Shown: one piece after another, positions 42,588 to 51,549 of the stretch
Position numbering within the stretch: position 1 is the stretch's first letter
Layout of the letters: every line of letters begins with the position of its first letter
From: Pseudonocardia parietis
Lineage (GTDB): Bacteria; Actinomycetota; Actinomycetes; Mycobacteriales; Pseudonocardiaceae
Assembly (NCBI RefSeq): GCF_017876315.1
Contig: NZ_JAGINU010000001.1
Coordinates: forward strand, 5,394,001-5,458,000
DNA: 64,000 bases
Direction of reading: 5' to 3'
Notes under the pieces: model-generated
Told to the model about the DNA's origin: nothing
The model's input: only the letters and a program-made list of their open reading frames with translations
The model's database searches: none
Position numbers and translations under genes: made by a program

Positions 42588-43850
42588 TCAGGGGATGACG
42601 ACCGGGGACACGGTCGGCGCCGGCTCGTCGGCCCAGCGGTGGCCGGTCTCGCGCGGGGTGACGCCCTCCTCGGTCCACGCGGCCATGAGCTGCGCGACCT
42701 TGGTGTGCATCACGGTGCGCAGGCGGTCGAACGAGGTGTCCGGGGCGTCGTCGACCTGGCCGAGCAGCAGCCACCAGGCCCAGGCGACGGCGCCGGCGTT
42801 GGCGACGAAGTCCGGCAGCACCGGGATGCCGCGGGCGGCCAGCATGGCCTCGGCCTCCGGCGTGGTCGCGGCGTTGGCGGCCTCCACGACGACCCGGGCG
42901 CGGACGTCGTAGGAGTTGTCCGGGGTGATCGCGTAGGAGATCGCGGCCGGGACCAGGATGTCGGCGTCGGCGGAGAGGATCGCGGCACGCGGCAGCTGCT
43001 CGACGCCGTCGGGCAGCCGCGAGCGGTCGATCTCGCCGTAGCCGTCACGCAGGGCCAGCAGCGCCGGGACGTCGAGGCCGTCGGCGCTGTACAGGGTGCC
43101 GGCGGCGTCGGCCACCGTGGTGACCTTCATCCCGGCCTCGTGCAGGTAGTACGCGGCGGACCCGCCCATGGTGCCGACGCCCTGGATGGCGACCGTGGTC
43201 TCGGAGGGCACCTGGCCCCAGGACACGGCGGCGGCCAGGCAGGAGTGGGCGACACCGTAGCCGCCGATCACGTCACCGAGCTCGAACCCGCCCTCGACCT
43301 CCGCCTTCAGGCCGGCGCGGACCCGCGCCAGGGTGGCGGCCGGGTCGTCGGAGCGGCCGATCGCGGCGTGGAAGCTCTGGCCGAGACCGAGCCGGCCGAA
43401 GACCTCGTCGATCAGGTGCTGCGGCACGCCGAGGTCCTCGGCGGTCACCCAGTGCCGGTCGAGCCACGGGCGCATGGCCTCGCAGAACCGCTCCAGCACC
43501 TCGACGGCGCGCGGGTCCTTCGGGTCGAAGTCGATGCCGCCCTTGGCCCCGCCGACCGGCAGGTCGAAGGTCGCGGTCTTGTTCGCCATGCCGCGGGCCA
43601 GGTCCTCGACCTCGCTGAGCGTGCACCCGGCACGCATCCGGGTGCCGCCGGTGGCCAGACCGGACCGCAGGGTGTGCACGACGAGGTAGCCGATGGCGCC
43701 GGTCGCCGAGTCGTTCCACTGCAGTCGCATGTACGGCTCGGACCGGCGGACGGCGGGGGTCGCGGGGGTGACGGCGGGGACACCGGCCCCGGTAACGGTC
43801 TGCGCGGTCACCTGCGGGATGCCCCCGGCCGGGTTCTGCATCGTCGTCAT
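42588..43850 (-). CDS. Glu/Leu/Phe/Val dehydrogenase family protein
   Basis: A 420-residue amino-acid dehydrogenase. The N-terminal dimerisation domain carries the active-site Lys segment LPVGGAKGGIDFDP and TAEDLGVPQ; the Rossmann part has AIQGVGTMGGSAAYYL for NAD(P) binding. The enzyme should deaminate or form an amino acid reversibly with its 2-oxo acid. The first 38 residues are a Thr/Pro/Val-rich extension. AGGAGG precedes ATG 43850. It is divergent from a LysR regulator 216 bp away, which may control it. The exact amino acid is not clear. Confidence 0.87.
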   Translation of the reverse strand: MTTMQNPAGGIPQVTAQTVTGAGVPAVTPATPAVRRSEPYMRLQWNDSATGAIGYLVVHTLRSGLATGGTRMRAGCTLSEVEDLARGMANKTATFDLPVGGAKGGIDFDPKDPRAVEVLERFCEAMRPWLDRHWVTAEDLGVPQHLIDEVFGRLGLGQSFHAAIGRSDDPAATLARVRAGLKAEVEGGFELGDVIGGYGVAHSCLAAAVSWGQVPSETTVAIQGVGTMGGSAAYYLHEAGMKVTTVADAAGTLYSADGLDVPALLALRDGYGEIDRSRLPDGVEQLPRAAILSADADILVPAAISYAITPDNSYDVRARVVVEAANAATTPEAEAMLAARGIPVLPDFVANAGAVAWAWWLLLGQVDDAPDTSFDRLRTVMHTKVAQLMAAWTEEGVTPRETGHRWADEPAPTVSPVVIP

Positions 43851-44066
43851 AGCGACCCACCTCCTATCGTGCTCGTACCGGCGTCGTACCCGAGGGGCAA
43901 CGCCGGTCGCTTCAGTGCCGGTCCGGACCTCGTCGTCCCCCGGTCGGTGGCTCGTCGACCGGTAGCCCCAGCGTGGGGCCGGGCGGGCCCCGCGTCCATT
44001 TACGGATCATTCACGGCGACGTTCACCTTTCCTGCACAGCGCACGGCTGCCACTAGGCTCGTCGGC

Positions 44067-45086
44067 ATGGACCTGTCGATCCCGCGCCTGCGCATGCTGC
44101 GCGAGCTGCACCGTCGCGGGACGATCACGGCAGCCGCGACGGCGCTGCACTACACCGCCTCGGCGGTGTCCCAGCAGCTCGCGCAGCTGGAACGTGACGT
44201 CGGGACGCGACTGTTCGAACGCCGGGGACGCCGGGTGCAGCTCACCGACCTCGGAGTACTGCTCGCCGAGCACGCCGAGGAGATCCTCACCTCGGTCGAG
44301 CGCGCGACCCAGGCGCTGGAGGAGGCCGGGGAGTCGGTCGCCGCGAAGATCACCGCCGGGGTGTGGGCCTCGGTCGCGTCCGGACTGCTCCCGGGCGCGC
44401 TCACCTCGCTGGCGCGCAGCCATCCGGGCGTCGTCGTCCGGACCCGCGAGCTCGCCCCCGAGGCGACGGCGGCCGCGGTCCGCGACGGCGCGCTCGACCT
44501 GTCGTTCGTCATCGACTACTCGAACTACCCGATGACGTGGGACCGGGGGCTGGAACGCGCGGTGATCGCGGTCGAGCGGCTCTACGCCGCCGTCCCGGCC
44601 GGTGCGGTGCCCGCGGCCAGCGTGACCCTCGCCGAGCTCGCCGAGCACCCGTGGATCCTGTCCCCCGCGCGCTCGCACTTCGGGCACGCCGTCCGGCTCG
44701 CCTGCCAGTCCGCCGGCTTCACCCCGCGGATCGACCACGAGGTGGAGGAGCAGGCCACCGCGATGGCGATGGTCGCCGCGGGGCTGGGGGTGACGCTGGT
44801 GACCGACCTGGGCCTGGCGTTGCGACCACCGGGAGTGGACGTCGTCGCGCTCGGCGAGGCCCTGACCCGGACCGTGTCGCTGGCCTACCGCACGAACACC
44901 GCGCGCCGGGCCGCTCTGATGCTGGTCGTCGACGCGGTCCGGACGGCCGCGGCGGAGAAGGGGCTGGGTGCCGACACGGCGCTGCCCGCCCCGACCACCG
45001 CCGAGCCCGACCCCGCACCGGTGCCCGATCCCGCACCGTCGCCCGACCCCGTCGCAGCCCCGGCCGGGCGGCTCGGTCTGCGCTGA
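44067..45086 (+). CDS. LysR-family transcriptional regulator
   Basis: A 339-residue LysR regulator. The helix-turn-helix lies in residues about 4-62 (LRELHRRGTITAAATALHYTASAVSQQLAQLE), followed by the effector domain. The last 35 residues are a Pro/Asp/Ala repeat (PDPAPVPDPAPSPDP), an unusual disordered tail. ATG 44067 lies 7 nt after TAGGCT (44054-44059), a -10-like element, so the mRNA may be leaderless. It is divergent from the amino-acid dehydrogenase and most likely regulates it. Confidence 0.88.
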   Translation: MDLSIPRLRMLRELHRRGTITAAATALHYTASAVSQQLAQLERDVGTRLFERRGRRVQLTDLGVLLAEHAEEILTSVERATQALEEAGESVAAKITAGVWASVASGLLPGALTSLARSHPGVVVRTRELAPEATAAAVRDGALDLSFVIDYSNYPMTWDRGLERAVIAVERLYAAVPAGAVPAASVTLAELAEHPWILSPARSHFGHAVRLACQSAGFTPRIDHEVEEQATAMAMVAAGLGVTLVTDLGLALRPPGVDVVALGEALTRTVSLAYRTNTARRAALMLVVDAVRTAAAEKGLGADTALPAPTTAEPDPAPVPDPAPSPDPVAAPAGRLGLR

Positions 45087-45108
45087 CCCACCGCGTCCCG
45101 GCCCAGGA

Positions 45109-45135
45109 TCGAACCGAATCACCATTCCGGTTCGA
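45109..45135. promoter_or_regulatory. Inverted repeat upstream of molybdopterin enzyme
   Basis: TCGAACCG (45109-45116) and CGGTTCGA (45128-45135) form an 8-bp inverted repeat with an 11-bp spacer, ending 9 bp before the GTG start. It may be an operator or a small leader hairpin; no regulator is assigned. Confidence 0.4.
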
Positions 45136-45144
45136 AGAACTGTC

Positions 45145-46803
45145 GTGCGGACCGGGGAGCAGGCGGACGGAAACGGGGCGGGCCCCGTTCTGCGGCGATT
45201 CGTGGCGATCGCGGTGGAACTGCTCGCGATTCTCGCCGCGGTCGGCTCCGGCCATCTCGTCGCCGGATTCCTGGCACCCTCGTCGTCACCGTTCGTCGCG
45301 ATCGGTGACGCCGTCGTGCGACTGTCGCCGCAGCCGGTCGTCGAGTTCGCGAAATCCGCGTTCGGCACGGCCGACAAGCTCGTCCTGCTCGCCGGGATCG
45401 CCGTGCTGCTGGTGCTGGTCGCCACCGTCGGCGGGGTGGCCGCGCGCCGCCGCCCGGCCCCCGGGACGGCCGTGGTGATCGTGCTGGGGCTGCTCGGGAT
45501 CGCGGCGGTCGCGACGGCCCCGGCGCTGCAACCGGCCGGCCTCCTGGCACCGGTGACCGCGCTGCTGGTCGGCGTCCTCGTGCAGCGGAGCCTGCACCGG
45601 CTCGCCACGGCAGCAGCCGCGGAGCACCGTGCCGAGGCCGGCGCGGGAGCCTCGGTCGGCGCGGGAGCCTCGGTCGGCGCCGGCAATCACGGTGCCGGTG
45701 CCCGGGGCCCGGCCCGGCTGCGCCGCCGTACCGCGCTGACGGGCGCGTCCGCGGCCGTCCTCGTGGGCTCGTTCGCCGCCGCGGGCGGGGGCGCCGCGCT
45801 CGCCTCGTCCGGCCGCGGCATCGCGGACTCCCGGGCCGCGCTGACCCGGCGGCTGGCCGCCGCCCGGTTCGCCGAACGCGCTCCGGCGATCCCGGGCTCC
45901 GCCGCCTTCCCGGATCTCGGCACCACCCCGTTCATCACCTCCAACGCCGACTTCTACCGGATCGACGTCGCCCTGCGGATCCCGGCGGTCCGCGCCGAGG
46001 ACTGGACCCTGCGCGTGCACGGCCGGGTCGCCCGCGAGCTGGCCCTCACCATGGACGACCTGCTGGAGCGCCCGCTGGTCGAGCGAACCATCACGATGAC
46101 CTGCGTCTCCAACACCGTCGGCGGGAACCTGGTGTCCACGGCCGATTTCGTCGGCGTCGAGCTCGCGCCGCTGCTGCGCGAGGCCGGGATCGACCCCGGC
46201 GCCGACCAGATCGTCGCCACCAGCCGGGACGGCTGGACCGCGGGCACCCCGACGGCGACCGTCCTCGAACCCGGTCGCGGCGCGCTTCTCGTGGTCGGCA
46301 TGAACGGCGAGGCACTGCCCCCCGAACACGGCTTCCCGGTCCGGATGATCGTCCCCGGCCTCTACGGCTACGTCTCGGCGACCAAGTGGCTGACCGAGCT
46401 GGAGCTGACCACGTTCGCCCAGCGCAGCGTCTACTGGCGCGACCGCGGCTGGGCCGAGCGGGCGCCGATCAAGACCCAGTGCCGGATCGACGCGCCGGTC
46501 GGGTTCAGCCGGCTCGCGCCCGGCCGGGTCCAGGTCGCCGGGGTCGCGTGGGCGCAGCCGGTCGGGATCGCGGGCGTCGAGGTCCGCGCCGACGACGGGC
46601 CGTGGGTCCGGGCCGAACTGGCGACCGAGGTCGGTCCGAACACCTGGCGGATGTGGCGTGCCGAGCTCGATCTGGGGTCCGGCAGCCACACCCTGACGGC
46701 CCGGGCCACCGACCGGCGCGGCGACACCCAGACCGCCGAGCGTGTCGACCCGATCCCGGACGGCGCGACGGGGTGGCCATCGGTGATCGTCACCGTCGCC
46801 TGA
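45145..46803 (+). CDS. Membrane-anchored sulfite oxidase-like molybdoenzyme
   Basis: A 552-residue molybdopterin-dependent oxidoreductase. The first 225 residues have about five hydrophobic helices (near 18-42, 78-98, 108-126, 132-146, 196-222), then the sulfite-oxidase fold faces outward. Cys320 in ITMTCVSNTVGG is the expected molybdenum ligand; NADFYRIDVALRIP, PVRMIVPGLYGY and KWLTELEL are family blocks, and a C-terminal Mo-co dimerisation domain ends the protein. Residues 166-183 come from an 18-bp tandem repeat. The physiological substrate is not known; the FAS1 gene follows. Confidence 0.87.
   Translation: MRTGEQADGNGAGPVLRRFVAIAVELLAILAAVGSGHLVAGFLAPSSSPFVAIGDAVVRLSPQPVVEFAKSAFGTADKLVLLAGIAVLLVLVATVGGVAARRRPAPGTAVVIVLGLLGIAAVATAPALQPAGLLAPVTALLVGVLVQRSLHRLATAAAAEHRAEAGAGASVGAGASVGAGNHGAGARGPARLRRRTALTGASAAVLVGSFAAAGGGAALASSGRGIADSRAALTRRLAAARFAERAPAIPGSAAFPDLGTTPFITSNADFYRIDVALRIPAVRAEDWTLRVHGRVARELALTMDDLLERPLVERTITMTCVSNTVGGNLVSTADFVGVELAPLLREAGIDPGADQIVATSRDGWTAGTPTATVLEPGRGALLVVGMNGEALPPEHGFPVRMIVPGLYGYVSATKWLTELELTTFAQRSVYWRDRGWAERAPIKTQCRIDAPVGFSRLAPGRVQVAGVAWAQPVGIAGVEVRADDGPWVRAELATEVGPNTWRMWRAELDLGSGSHTLTARATDRRGDTQTAERVDPIPDGATGWPSVIVTVA
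45641..45676 (+). repeat. 18-bp tandem duplication in coding sequence
   Basis: The unit GCGCGGGAGCCTCGGTCG occurs twice head to tail (45641-45658 and 45659-45676), giving a GASVGA repeat in the linker between the membrane helices of the molybdoenzyme. Confidence 0.85.
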
Positions 46804-46959
46804 GCCATCCCGGAAATCGCCGGACCGCGATTCCGTGGCCACCCCCTGCAATTTTCCGGCACTCCGCAGAATTCTCGACGATTTCCGAACCGGAACACCG
46901 GGCCGTCCGAATAACTCTGCGAAGCGATCGACAGTCCCCCTCCGAAAGGAAACCGCGAC

Positions 46960-47655
46960 ATGCGCGCGACCCGCACCCTCTCCACCGTCGGCGTCCTCGC
47001 CGCACTGACCCTCGGTCTCGCCGCCTGTGGCGGCGGCGCCGAGCCGGCCGCGTCGGCCCCGCCGATGTCGTCCGCGCCGATGTCCTCCGAGCCGATGTCG
47101 TCGGCCCCGGCCATGCCCGCGGCGGCGGACGGCGTCACCACCAACGACGACGTGTTCGGCCCGGCCTGCGGGCAGCTCCCGCAGGGCGACGAGCCGGGTT
47201 CGCTGAACGCGATGGGCCCGCAGCCGGTCGCCACGGCGGCGAGCAGCAACCCGCTGCTGAGCACGCTCGTCACCGCCGTCGGCAAGGTGCCCGGCCTGGC
47301 CGACACGCTGAACCAGCAGGAGGCGATCACCGTCTTCGCCCCGGCCAACGACGCCTTCACCGCCGTCCAGGAGCAGGTGGGCGAGGAGCAGTTCAACGCG
47401 CTGCTGGCGGACACCGAGATGCTGCAGGGGCTGCTGTCCTACCACGTGACCCCGCAGCGCATGGACGCCGCGGGCCTGGTGGAGGCGAAGACCGTGTCCC
47501 AGCTGGCCGGCGGTGACCTGACCATCGGCGGCACCCCGGAGGCCCCGACCGTCACCGACGGCATGGGCAACACCGCGAACGTCCTCTGCGGCAACATCCC
47601 GACCTCGAACGCCACCGTCTTCGTGATCGACAAGGTGCTCATGCCGAAGGGCTGA
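46960..47655 (+). CDS. Fasciclin (FAS1) domain lipoprotein
   Basis: A 231-residue exported lipoprotein similar to the mycobacterial MPT70/MPT83 type. The signal peptide ends LGLAACGGG, with Cys23 lipidated; a PMSSAPMSSEPMSS linker follows; the FAS1 domain covers about 95-231 (ITVFAPANDAFTAV, GLLSYHVTPQ, ATVFVIDKVLMPKG). Such domains mediate adhesion or protein contacts at the cell surface. GAAAGGA precedes ATG 46960. The gap of 156 bp from the molybdoenzyme contains a weak GGAAATCG/CGATTCC hairpin but no convincing promoter. Confidence 0.9.
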   Translation: MRATRTLSTVGVLAALTLGLAACGGGAEPAASAPPMSSAPMSSEPMSSAPAMPAAADGVTTNDDVFGPACGQLPQGDEPGSLNAMGPQPVATAASSNPLLSTLVTAVGKVPGLADTLNQQEAITVFAPANDAFTAVQEQVGEEQFNALLADTEMLQGLLSYHVTPQRMDAAGLVEAKTVSQLAGGDLTIGGTPEAPTVTDGMGNTANVLCGNIPTSNATVFVIDKVLMPKG

Positions 47656-47665
47656 CCGTACGATC

Positions 47666-47700
47666 CCGGTGTGCCCCGTCCGGTCGGAGGGGCACACCGG
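47666..47700 (+). terminator. Terminator after FAS1 gene
   Basis: CCGGTGTGCCCC (47666-47677) pairs perfectly with GGGGCACACCGG (47689-47700) across an 11-nt loop, beginning 10 bp after the FAS1 stop. The 12-bp GC-rich stem is a likely terminator. Confidence 0.75.
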
Positions 47701-47760
47701 ATCCGTCCGGCTGATACACAGACCGGGACCGTCGCACGCCGAGAGCTAGGGAGCTCCACC

Positions 47761-48159
47761 GTGGCCTTTCCCGGACTGCAGCACGTCGCACTGACCGTGG
47801 CCGACATCGAGCGCAGCACGACGTGGTACTCGGCGCTGTTCGGCGCGGACCCCGTCCTGGTCGAGGACGAGGAGGGTGGCCGCTTCCACCACACCGTCTT
47901 CGCCCTGGACGGCGGAATGCTCTTCGGCCTGCACACCCACCAGGGCCGGGAGTCGAAGGACGCCTTCGACGAGCACCGCACCGGGCTCGACCACGTCGGG
48001 TTCTCCGTCGGCTCGCACGCCGAGCTGGAGCAGTGGGCGCAGAAGCTGACCGAGCTGGGCATCGCCCATGACGGCATCAAGAAGGCGCACTACGGCAGCG
48101 CCATCTCCTTCCGCGACCCGGACAACATCGCGCTGGAGTTCTTCACCGGCCCGGAGTGA
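47761..48159 (+). CDS. VOC family (glyoxalase-like) protein
   Basis: A 132-residue vicinal-oxygen-chelate protein with two beta-alpha-beta-beta-beta modules. Candidate metal ligands: His in LQHVALTVAD near residue 8, His in LDHVGFSVG near 78, and Glu in IALEFFTG near 127. It could be a dioxygenase, epimerase or glyoxalase-like enzyme. GTG 47761 follows AGGGAG. A large palindrome follows the stop. The substrate is unknown. Confidence 0.83.
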   Translation: MAFPGLQHVALTVADIERSTTWYSALFGADPVLVEDEEGGRFHHTVFALDGGMLFGLHTHQGRESKDAFDEHRTGLDHVGFSVGSHAELEQWAQKLTELGIAHDGIKKAHYGSAISFRDPDNIALEFFTGPE

Positions 48160-48172
48160 TCCCGGCCGGCCT

Positions 48173-48234
48173 CCCGCCGAGTGGCACGTGTCCACCGCGC
48201 GATCCGGCGCGCACGGGACGTACCACTCGGCGGG
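48173..48234 (+). terminator. Large nested palindrome after VOC gene
   Basis: Outer arms CCCGCCGAGTGG (48173-48184) and CCACTCGGCGGG (48223-48234) are perfect 12-bp complements; after one mismatch the pairing continues with ACGT/ACGT. It begins 14 bp after the VOC stop. It shares the arm CCCGCCGAG with the palindrome at 41678. Confidence 0.6.
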
Positions 48235-48299
48235 CACGGGCCGCCGGAGCGACCGAGACGCGCGCCCGGAGCCCGGGCCGCGCATCGGCACCGTTGGCG

Positions 48300-48314
48300 A
48301 ACTGAATTCACTTT
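48300..48314. promoter_or_regulatory. Candidate TetR operator, OYE promoter
   Basis: AACTGAATTCACTTT contains, on the minus strand, TGAATTCAGTT, which also occurs at 54170 and (one base different) at 63673. It lies just before TAGCTT (48317-48322), a -10-like element 7 nt from the ATG, so a bound repressor would block the promoter. Confidence 0.55.
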
Positions 48315-48328
48315 GCTAGCTTCGCCCC

Positions 48329-50329
48329 ATGACGACTGACGACGCTCGGCGCCCCGGCGCGGCCATCGACAGTCCACGTGGCAGGCCCGCACCGGCACAC
48401 CCGGCAGCAGCACCCCTGACGATCGGTGCCCTCACCCTGCGGAACCGGCTCGTGGTGTCCGCCCACGGGCTCGCGACCGTCTCCGACGGCGTGCCGAACG
48501 CCCACGACCAGGCGTACTGGCGGCGGCTCGCCGCCGGCGGTGCTGCGCTGCTCGTCGCGGGAGGTACGCAGGTCTCCCCGGAGTCGATGCCGCGGAACCG
48601 GATCCTGACCGAGGCATTCGACGAACGCGCGGCTCCCGGGCTCGCCGCCCGTGCCGAGGCCATGCGATCCGGCGGAGCTGCTGCGGGGATACAGCTCGGG
48701 CACCTCGGACGCGAGACGCTCGGCGCGGGGACGTTCCTCCCGTTCGTGGCTCCCAGCCCGGTCCCCGGCCCGCGGGAGCCCGCGCCGGCCCGGCCGCTGC
48801 GCACCGACGAGATCGCCCTGATCGCGGAGGACTTCCGGGTCAGCACCCGCCGCTGTGTCGAGGCCGGCTTCCAGGTCGTCGAGATCCACGCGGCCCACGG
48901 CTATCTGCTGGCCCAGTTCCTGTCCCGCTCGGCGAACACGCGAGCCGACCGCTACGGCGGTGACGCGGCGGGCCGGGCACGCGCGCTGGCCGAGGTCGTG
49001 CAGGCCGTACGAGCCGGTGCGGGCGAGGACGTCGTCGTCGGGGTCCGGGTCTCGGTGGAAGGCGACGGCCCGGCCCATCTCCGGCTGGAGGAGCTCGCGG
49101 AGCTGCTGACACACGTACAGGCCGCGGCACCGTTCGACTACCTGAACCTGACCTGGGGCGATCGCGGCCGCTACGTCCCGGACATGGCCACCACCCGGCC
49201 ACCCCTACTGGGGCGTACGCACGAGCTGCGGGACGCGTTGGGCGTCCCGCTGCTGCTCTGCGCAGCGTTCCGGCGATCGGCCGACATCGCCGAGGCGCTG
49301 GAGTCGGGCGCCGCCGATCTCGTCGGCGGGGCACGCGCCCACATCGCCGACCCCGATTTCGCCACCAAGGTCCTCGACGACCGCGATGCCGAGATCCGGC
49401 CGTGCGTGGCATGCCTCCAGGACTGTCGCAGCTACGAACCGACCGGTCTCTGCGCGGTCAACCCCGACCTGGCTCCCGCAGGTTCGCCGCGGAAGCCGGC
49501 GCTGCCGTGGCGGCCGGGCGGACACCGGCCGAGGGGGCCGCGGGTCGTGGTCGTCGGCGCGGGTCCCGCGGGGCTGGAGTTCGCGGTGACCGCGGCGGCC
49601 CGGGACGGGGTCGAGGTCACCGTGCTGGAGCGGTCGGACCGGATCGGCGGCCAGCTGCGCTCCGCCGCGAGTGCCCCGCACCGCACCGGGTGGTCCGACC
49701 TGCTGGGCTACTACCGGCGGCGGCTCGACGCGCTCGGGGTCGAGGTTCGGCTCGGTACGGAAGCGACGGAGGGGAACCTGGCCGGCGCGGACGAGATCGT
49801 GTGGGCGACCGGGGCGCGGGAGAACCCGCCGTCGTTGGACGGCGCGGTCACCGCCGAGGCCTTCCTCCGCGCCCCGTCCGCGTGGTGGTCCGGTGCGGGC
49901 AGCGTGGCGGTGTGCGACGACGGGTTCGGGAGCTGGCTCGGGATCGGTGCGGTCGAGGCGGCCCTCGCGGAGGGGCTGCCGGTCACCCTCGTCACCCCGG
50001 GCACCGGGTTCGCGGGCGGGATCCCGGGTGAGTCCCGGACCCAGCTCCTCGAACGGCTGGCGAACCGTCCACTGGAGATTCGGCTGCCGGCCACACCGGA
50101 CCGATGGTCGAACGGTGTGCTGCACGTGCGCTCCGTGCTCGACGGAACCGAGCACGCGGTGCCGGCCGACCGAGTCGTGCAGGTCGGCACACGCCATCCG
50201 AGAGCCGTGCCCTTCCCGGACCGGGTGGCAGCGACGTGGATCGGGGACGCCGTCGCGCCGCGGGGTGTGAGCCACGCGATCGCCGAGGGCCGAGCCGCTG
50301 CTGAAGAAATGACAGCGCACGTCGGATGA
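48329..50329 (+). CDS. OYE-type NADH:flavin oxidoreductase with FAD domain
   Basis: A 666-residue multi-domain enzyme of the 2,4-dienoyl-CoA reductase/trimethylamine dehydrogenase group. Residues about 25-355 form the FMN TIM barrel, with His187/His190 in EIHAAHGYLLAQFL. Cys359, Cys362, Cys366 and Cys375 bind the 4Fe-4S cluster. From about 402 an FAD/NAD domain follows (VVVVGAGPAGLEFA). It probably reduces a conjugated enoyl-CoA or enone. ATG 48329 lies 7 nt after TAGCTT and may be leaderless. It belongs to the TetR regulon by operator sequence. Confidence 0.9.
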   Translation: MTTDDARRPGAAIDSPRGRPAPAHPAAAPLTIGALTLRNRLVVSAHGLATVSDGVPNAHDQAYWRRLAAGGAALLVAGGTQVSPESMPRNRILTEAFDERAAPGLAARAEAMRSGGAAAGIQLGHLGRETLGAGTFLPFVAPSPVPGPREPAPARPLRTDEIALIAEDFRVSTRRCVEAGFQVVEIHAAHGYLLAQFLSRSANTRADRYGGDAAGRARALAEVVQAVRAGAGEDVVVGVRVSVEGDGPAHLRLEELAELLTHVQAAAPFDYLNLTWGDRGRYVPDMATTRPPLLGRTHELRDALGVPLLLCAAFRRSADIAEALESGAADLVGGARAHIADPDFATKVLDDRDAEIRPCVACLQDCRSYEPTGLCAVNPDLAPAGSPRKPALPWRPGGHRPRGPRVVVVGAGPAGLEFAVTAAARDGVEVTVLERSDRIGGQLRSAASAPHRTGWSDLLGYYRRRLDALGVEVRLGTEATEGNLAGADEIVWATGARENPPSLDGAVTAEAFLRAPSAWWSGAGSVAVCDDGFGSWLGIGAVEAALAEGLPVTLVTPGTGFAGGIPGESRTQLLERLANRPLEIRLPATPDRWSNGVLHVRSVLDGTEHAVPADRVVQVGTRHPRAVPFPDRVAATWIGDAVAPRGVSHAIAEGRAAAEEMTAHVG

Positions 50330-50417
50330 GTCGAGCACGCCGGGGTGTCACGCTCCCGGCCCGCTCGACACCACTGCGGCCCGCCCGCGGATCCTCGGCC
50401 CGACGCGGCCGGCCGGG

Positions 50418-51530
50418 TCACGGGAGAACGACCCCGCGCACGTTCTTCCCGGCGGCCTGGTCCGCGAAGCCGTCCTGGATCCGGTCGAGCGGATAGCGGG
50501 CGGTGACCAGGCGGTCGAGCGGGATACGACCCCTGCCGTACAGGTCGAGCAGAGTGCGCAGACCTTCCCGGGGCGACCACGAGCCGGCCAGGCAGCCGAC
50601 CAGCTGCTTCTCGTAGGACTGCATGTCCCGCAGGCTCATCCGGACCTCGTGCTCGGTGTCGCCGTGCACGTTGACGACGACGGCCCGGCCCTGCTTACCG
50701 AGCAGCGCCATGGCGTCGGCCATGGCGGAGCTGTCGCCGCTTCCCATGCACAGGACGACCTGGTCCGCGAGCCGCCCCCGCGTCTCATCACGCAGCTCCG
50801 GCAGGAGTTCGGCCATCGAGGCCGCGGTGCCGTCGGCCCCGAGCTCGATCGCCGCCGCACGCTTGCCCGGGACGGGATCGACCGCCCACACCTGCGCAGC
50901 CCCTGCGTACCGGGCCCCGAGCAGGGCCATCGCCCCGATCCCGCCGACCCCCACGATCACGGCCGTGTCCCCGGTCCGGACAGCCGCCGTGTTGACCGCG
51001 GCACCCCACCCGGTCACACCGGCACAGCCGAGGAGGCAGACCGACTCCATCGGCAGGGAAGGCTCGAACCGCACCACGCTGCGCTCGTGCACGACCGTGC
51101 GGGTCGCGAAGGAGCCCACGAAGCAGAACGACCCGAGCTCGGCACCCCGCGCACGCCTCCGGGCGGTCCCGTCCGCGATCGCGAAACCCTCCGCGACTCC
51201 GGCACCCAGCTCGCAGAGATGCTGCCGGCCACCGGCACAGTCCGTGCAGACCCCGCACGCCGGCATGAAGGCGAACACGACGTGATCGCCCTCTTCGACC
51301 AGCGTGACGCCCGGCCCGACCGCCTCGACGACGCCGGCGCCCTCGTGTCCGCCGACCATCGGCCGGCGCAGGCCCGCGTACCCACCCGATGCGAGGTGGG
51401 CATCGCTGTGACACAGGCCCGCGGCCTCGACACGCACCAGCACCTCGCCCTGGCGAGGCGGATCCAGTTCGACCGATTCGACCGCCCACGTGCGCCGGCC
51501 GGGCCAGACCACAGCGGCTTTCGCGTCCAC
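50418..51530 (-). CDS. Zn-dependent alcohol dehydrogenase
   Basis: A 370-residue medium-chain dehydrogenase. Catalytic zinc ligands: Cys40 (AGLCHSDAH), His62-Glu63 (GGHEG) and a Cys near 175 (LLGCAGVTGWG). The structural zinc site has Cys92, Cys95, Cys98 and Cys106. The NAD site is IVGVGGIGAMAL. It resembles class III/MDR dehydrogenases such as NDMA-dependent or glutathione-independent forms. GTG 51530 follows GGAAGGAG, 19 bp after the ligase stop, so it ends the NTF2-EthD-ligase operon and probably oxidises an alcohol intermediate. Confidence 0.9.
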   Translation of the reverse strand: MDAKAAVVWPGRRTWAVESVELDPPRQGEVLVRVEAAGLCHSDAHLASGGYAGLRRPMVGGHEGAGVVEAVGPGVTLVEEGDHVVFAFMPACGVCTDCAGGRQHLCELGAGVAEGFAIADGTARRRARGAELGSFCFVGSFATRTVVHERSVVRFEPSLPMESVCLLGCAGVTGWGAAVNTAAVRTGDTAVIVGVGGIGAMALLGARYAGAAQVWAVDPVPGKRAAAIELGADGTAASMAELLPELRDETRGRLADQVVLCMGSGDSSAMADAMALLGKQGRAVVVNVHGDTEHEVRMSLRDMQSYEKQLVGCLAGSWSPREGLRTLLDLYGRGRIPLDRLVTARYPLDRIQDGFADQAAGKNVRGVVLP

Positions 51531-51549
51531 GACGAGCTCCTTCCGGCGG

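Noticed and set aside
46908-46913. CGAATA as a SigK-like -10 before the FAS1 gene
   Set aside because: No CCATCC-like -35 lies 16-17 bp upstream, so the resemblance to the mycobacterial SigK regulon is not supported.
50330-50369. GTCGAGC/GCTCGAC inverted repeat as terminator between OYE and ADH
   Set aside because: A 7-bp stem with a 26-nt loop is weak; it is not listed as a feature.
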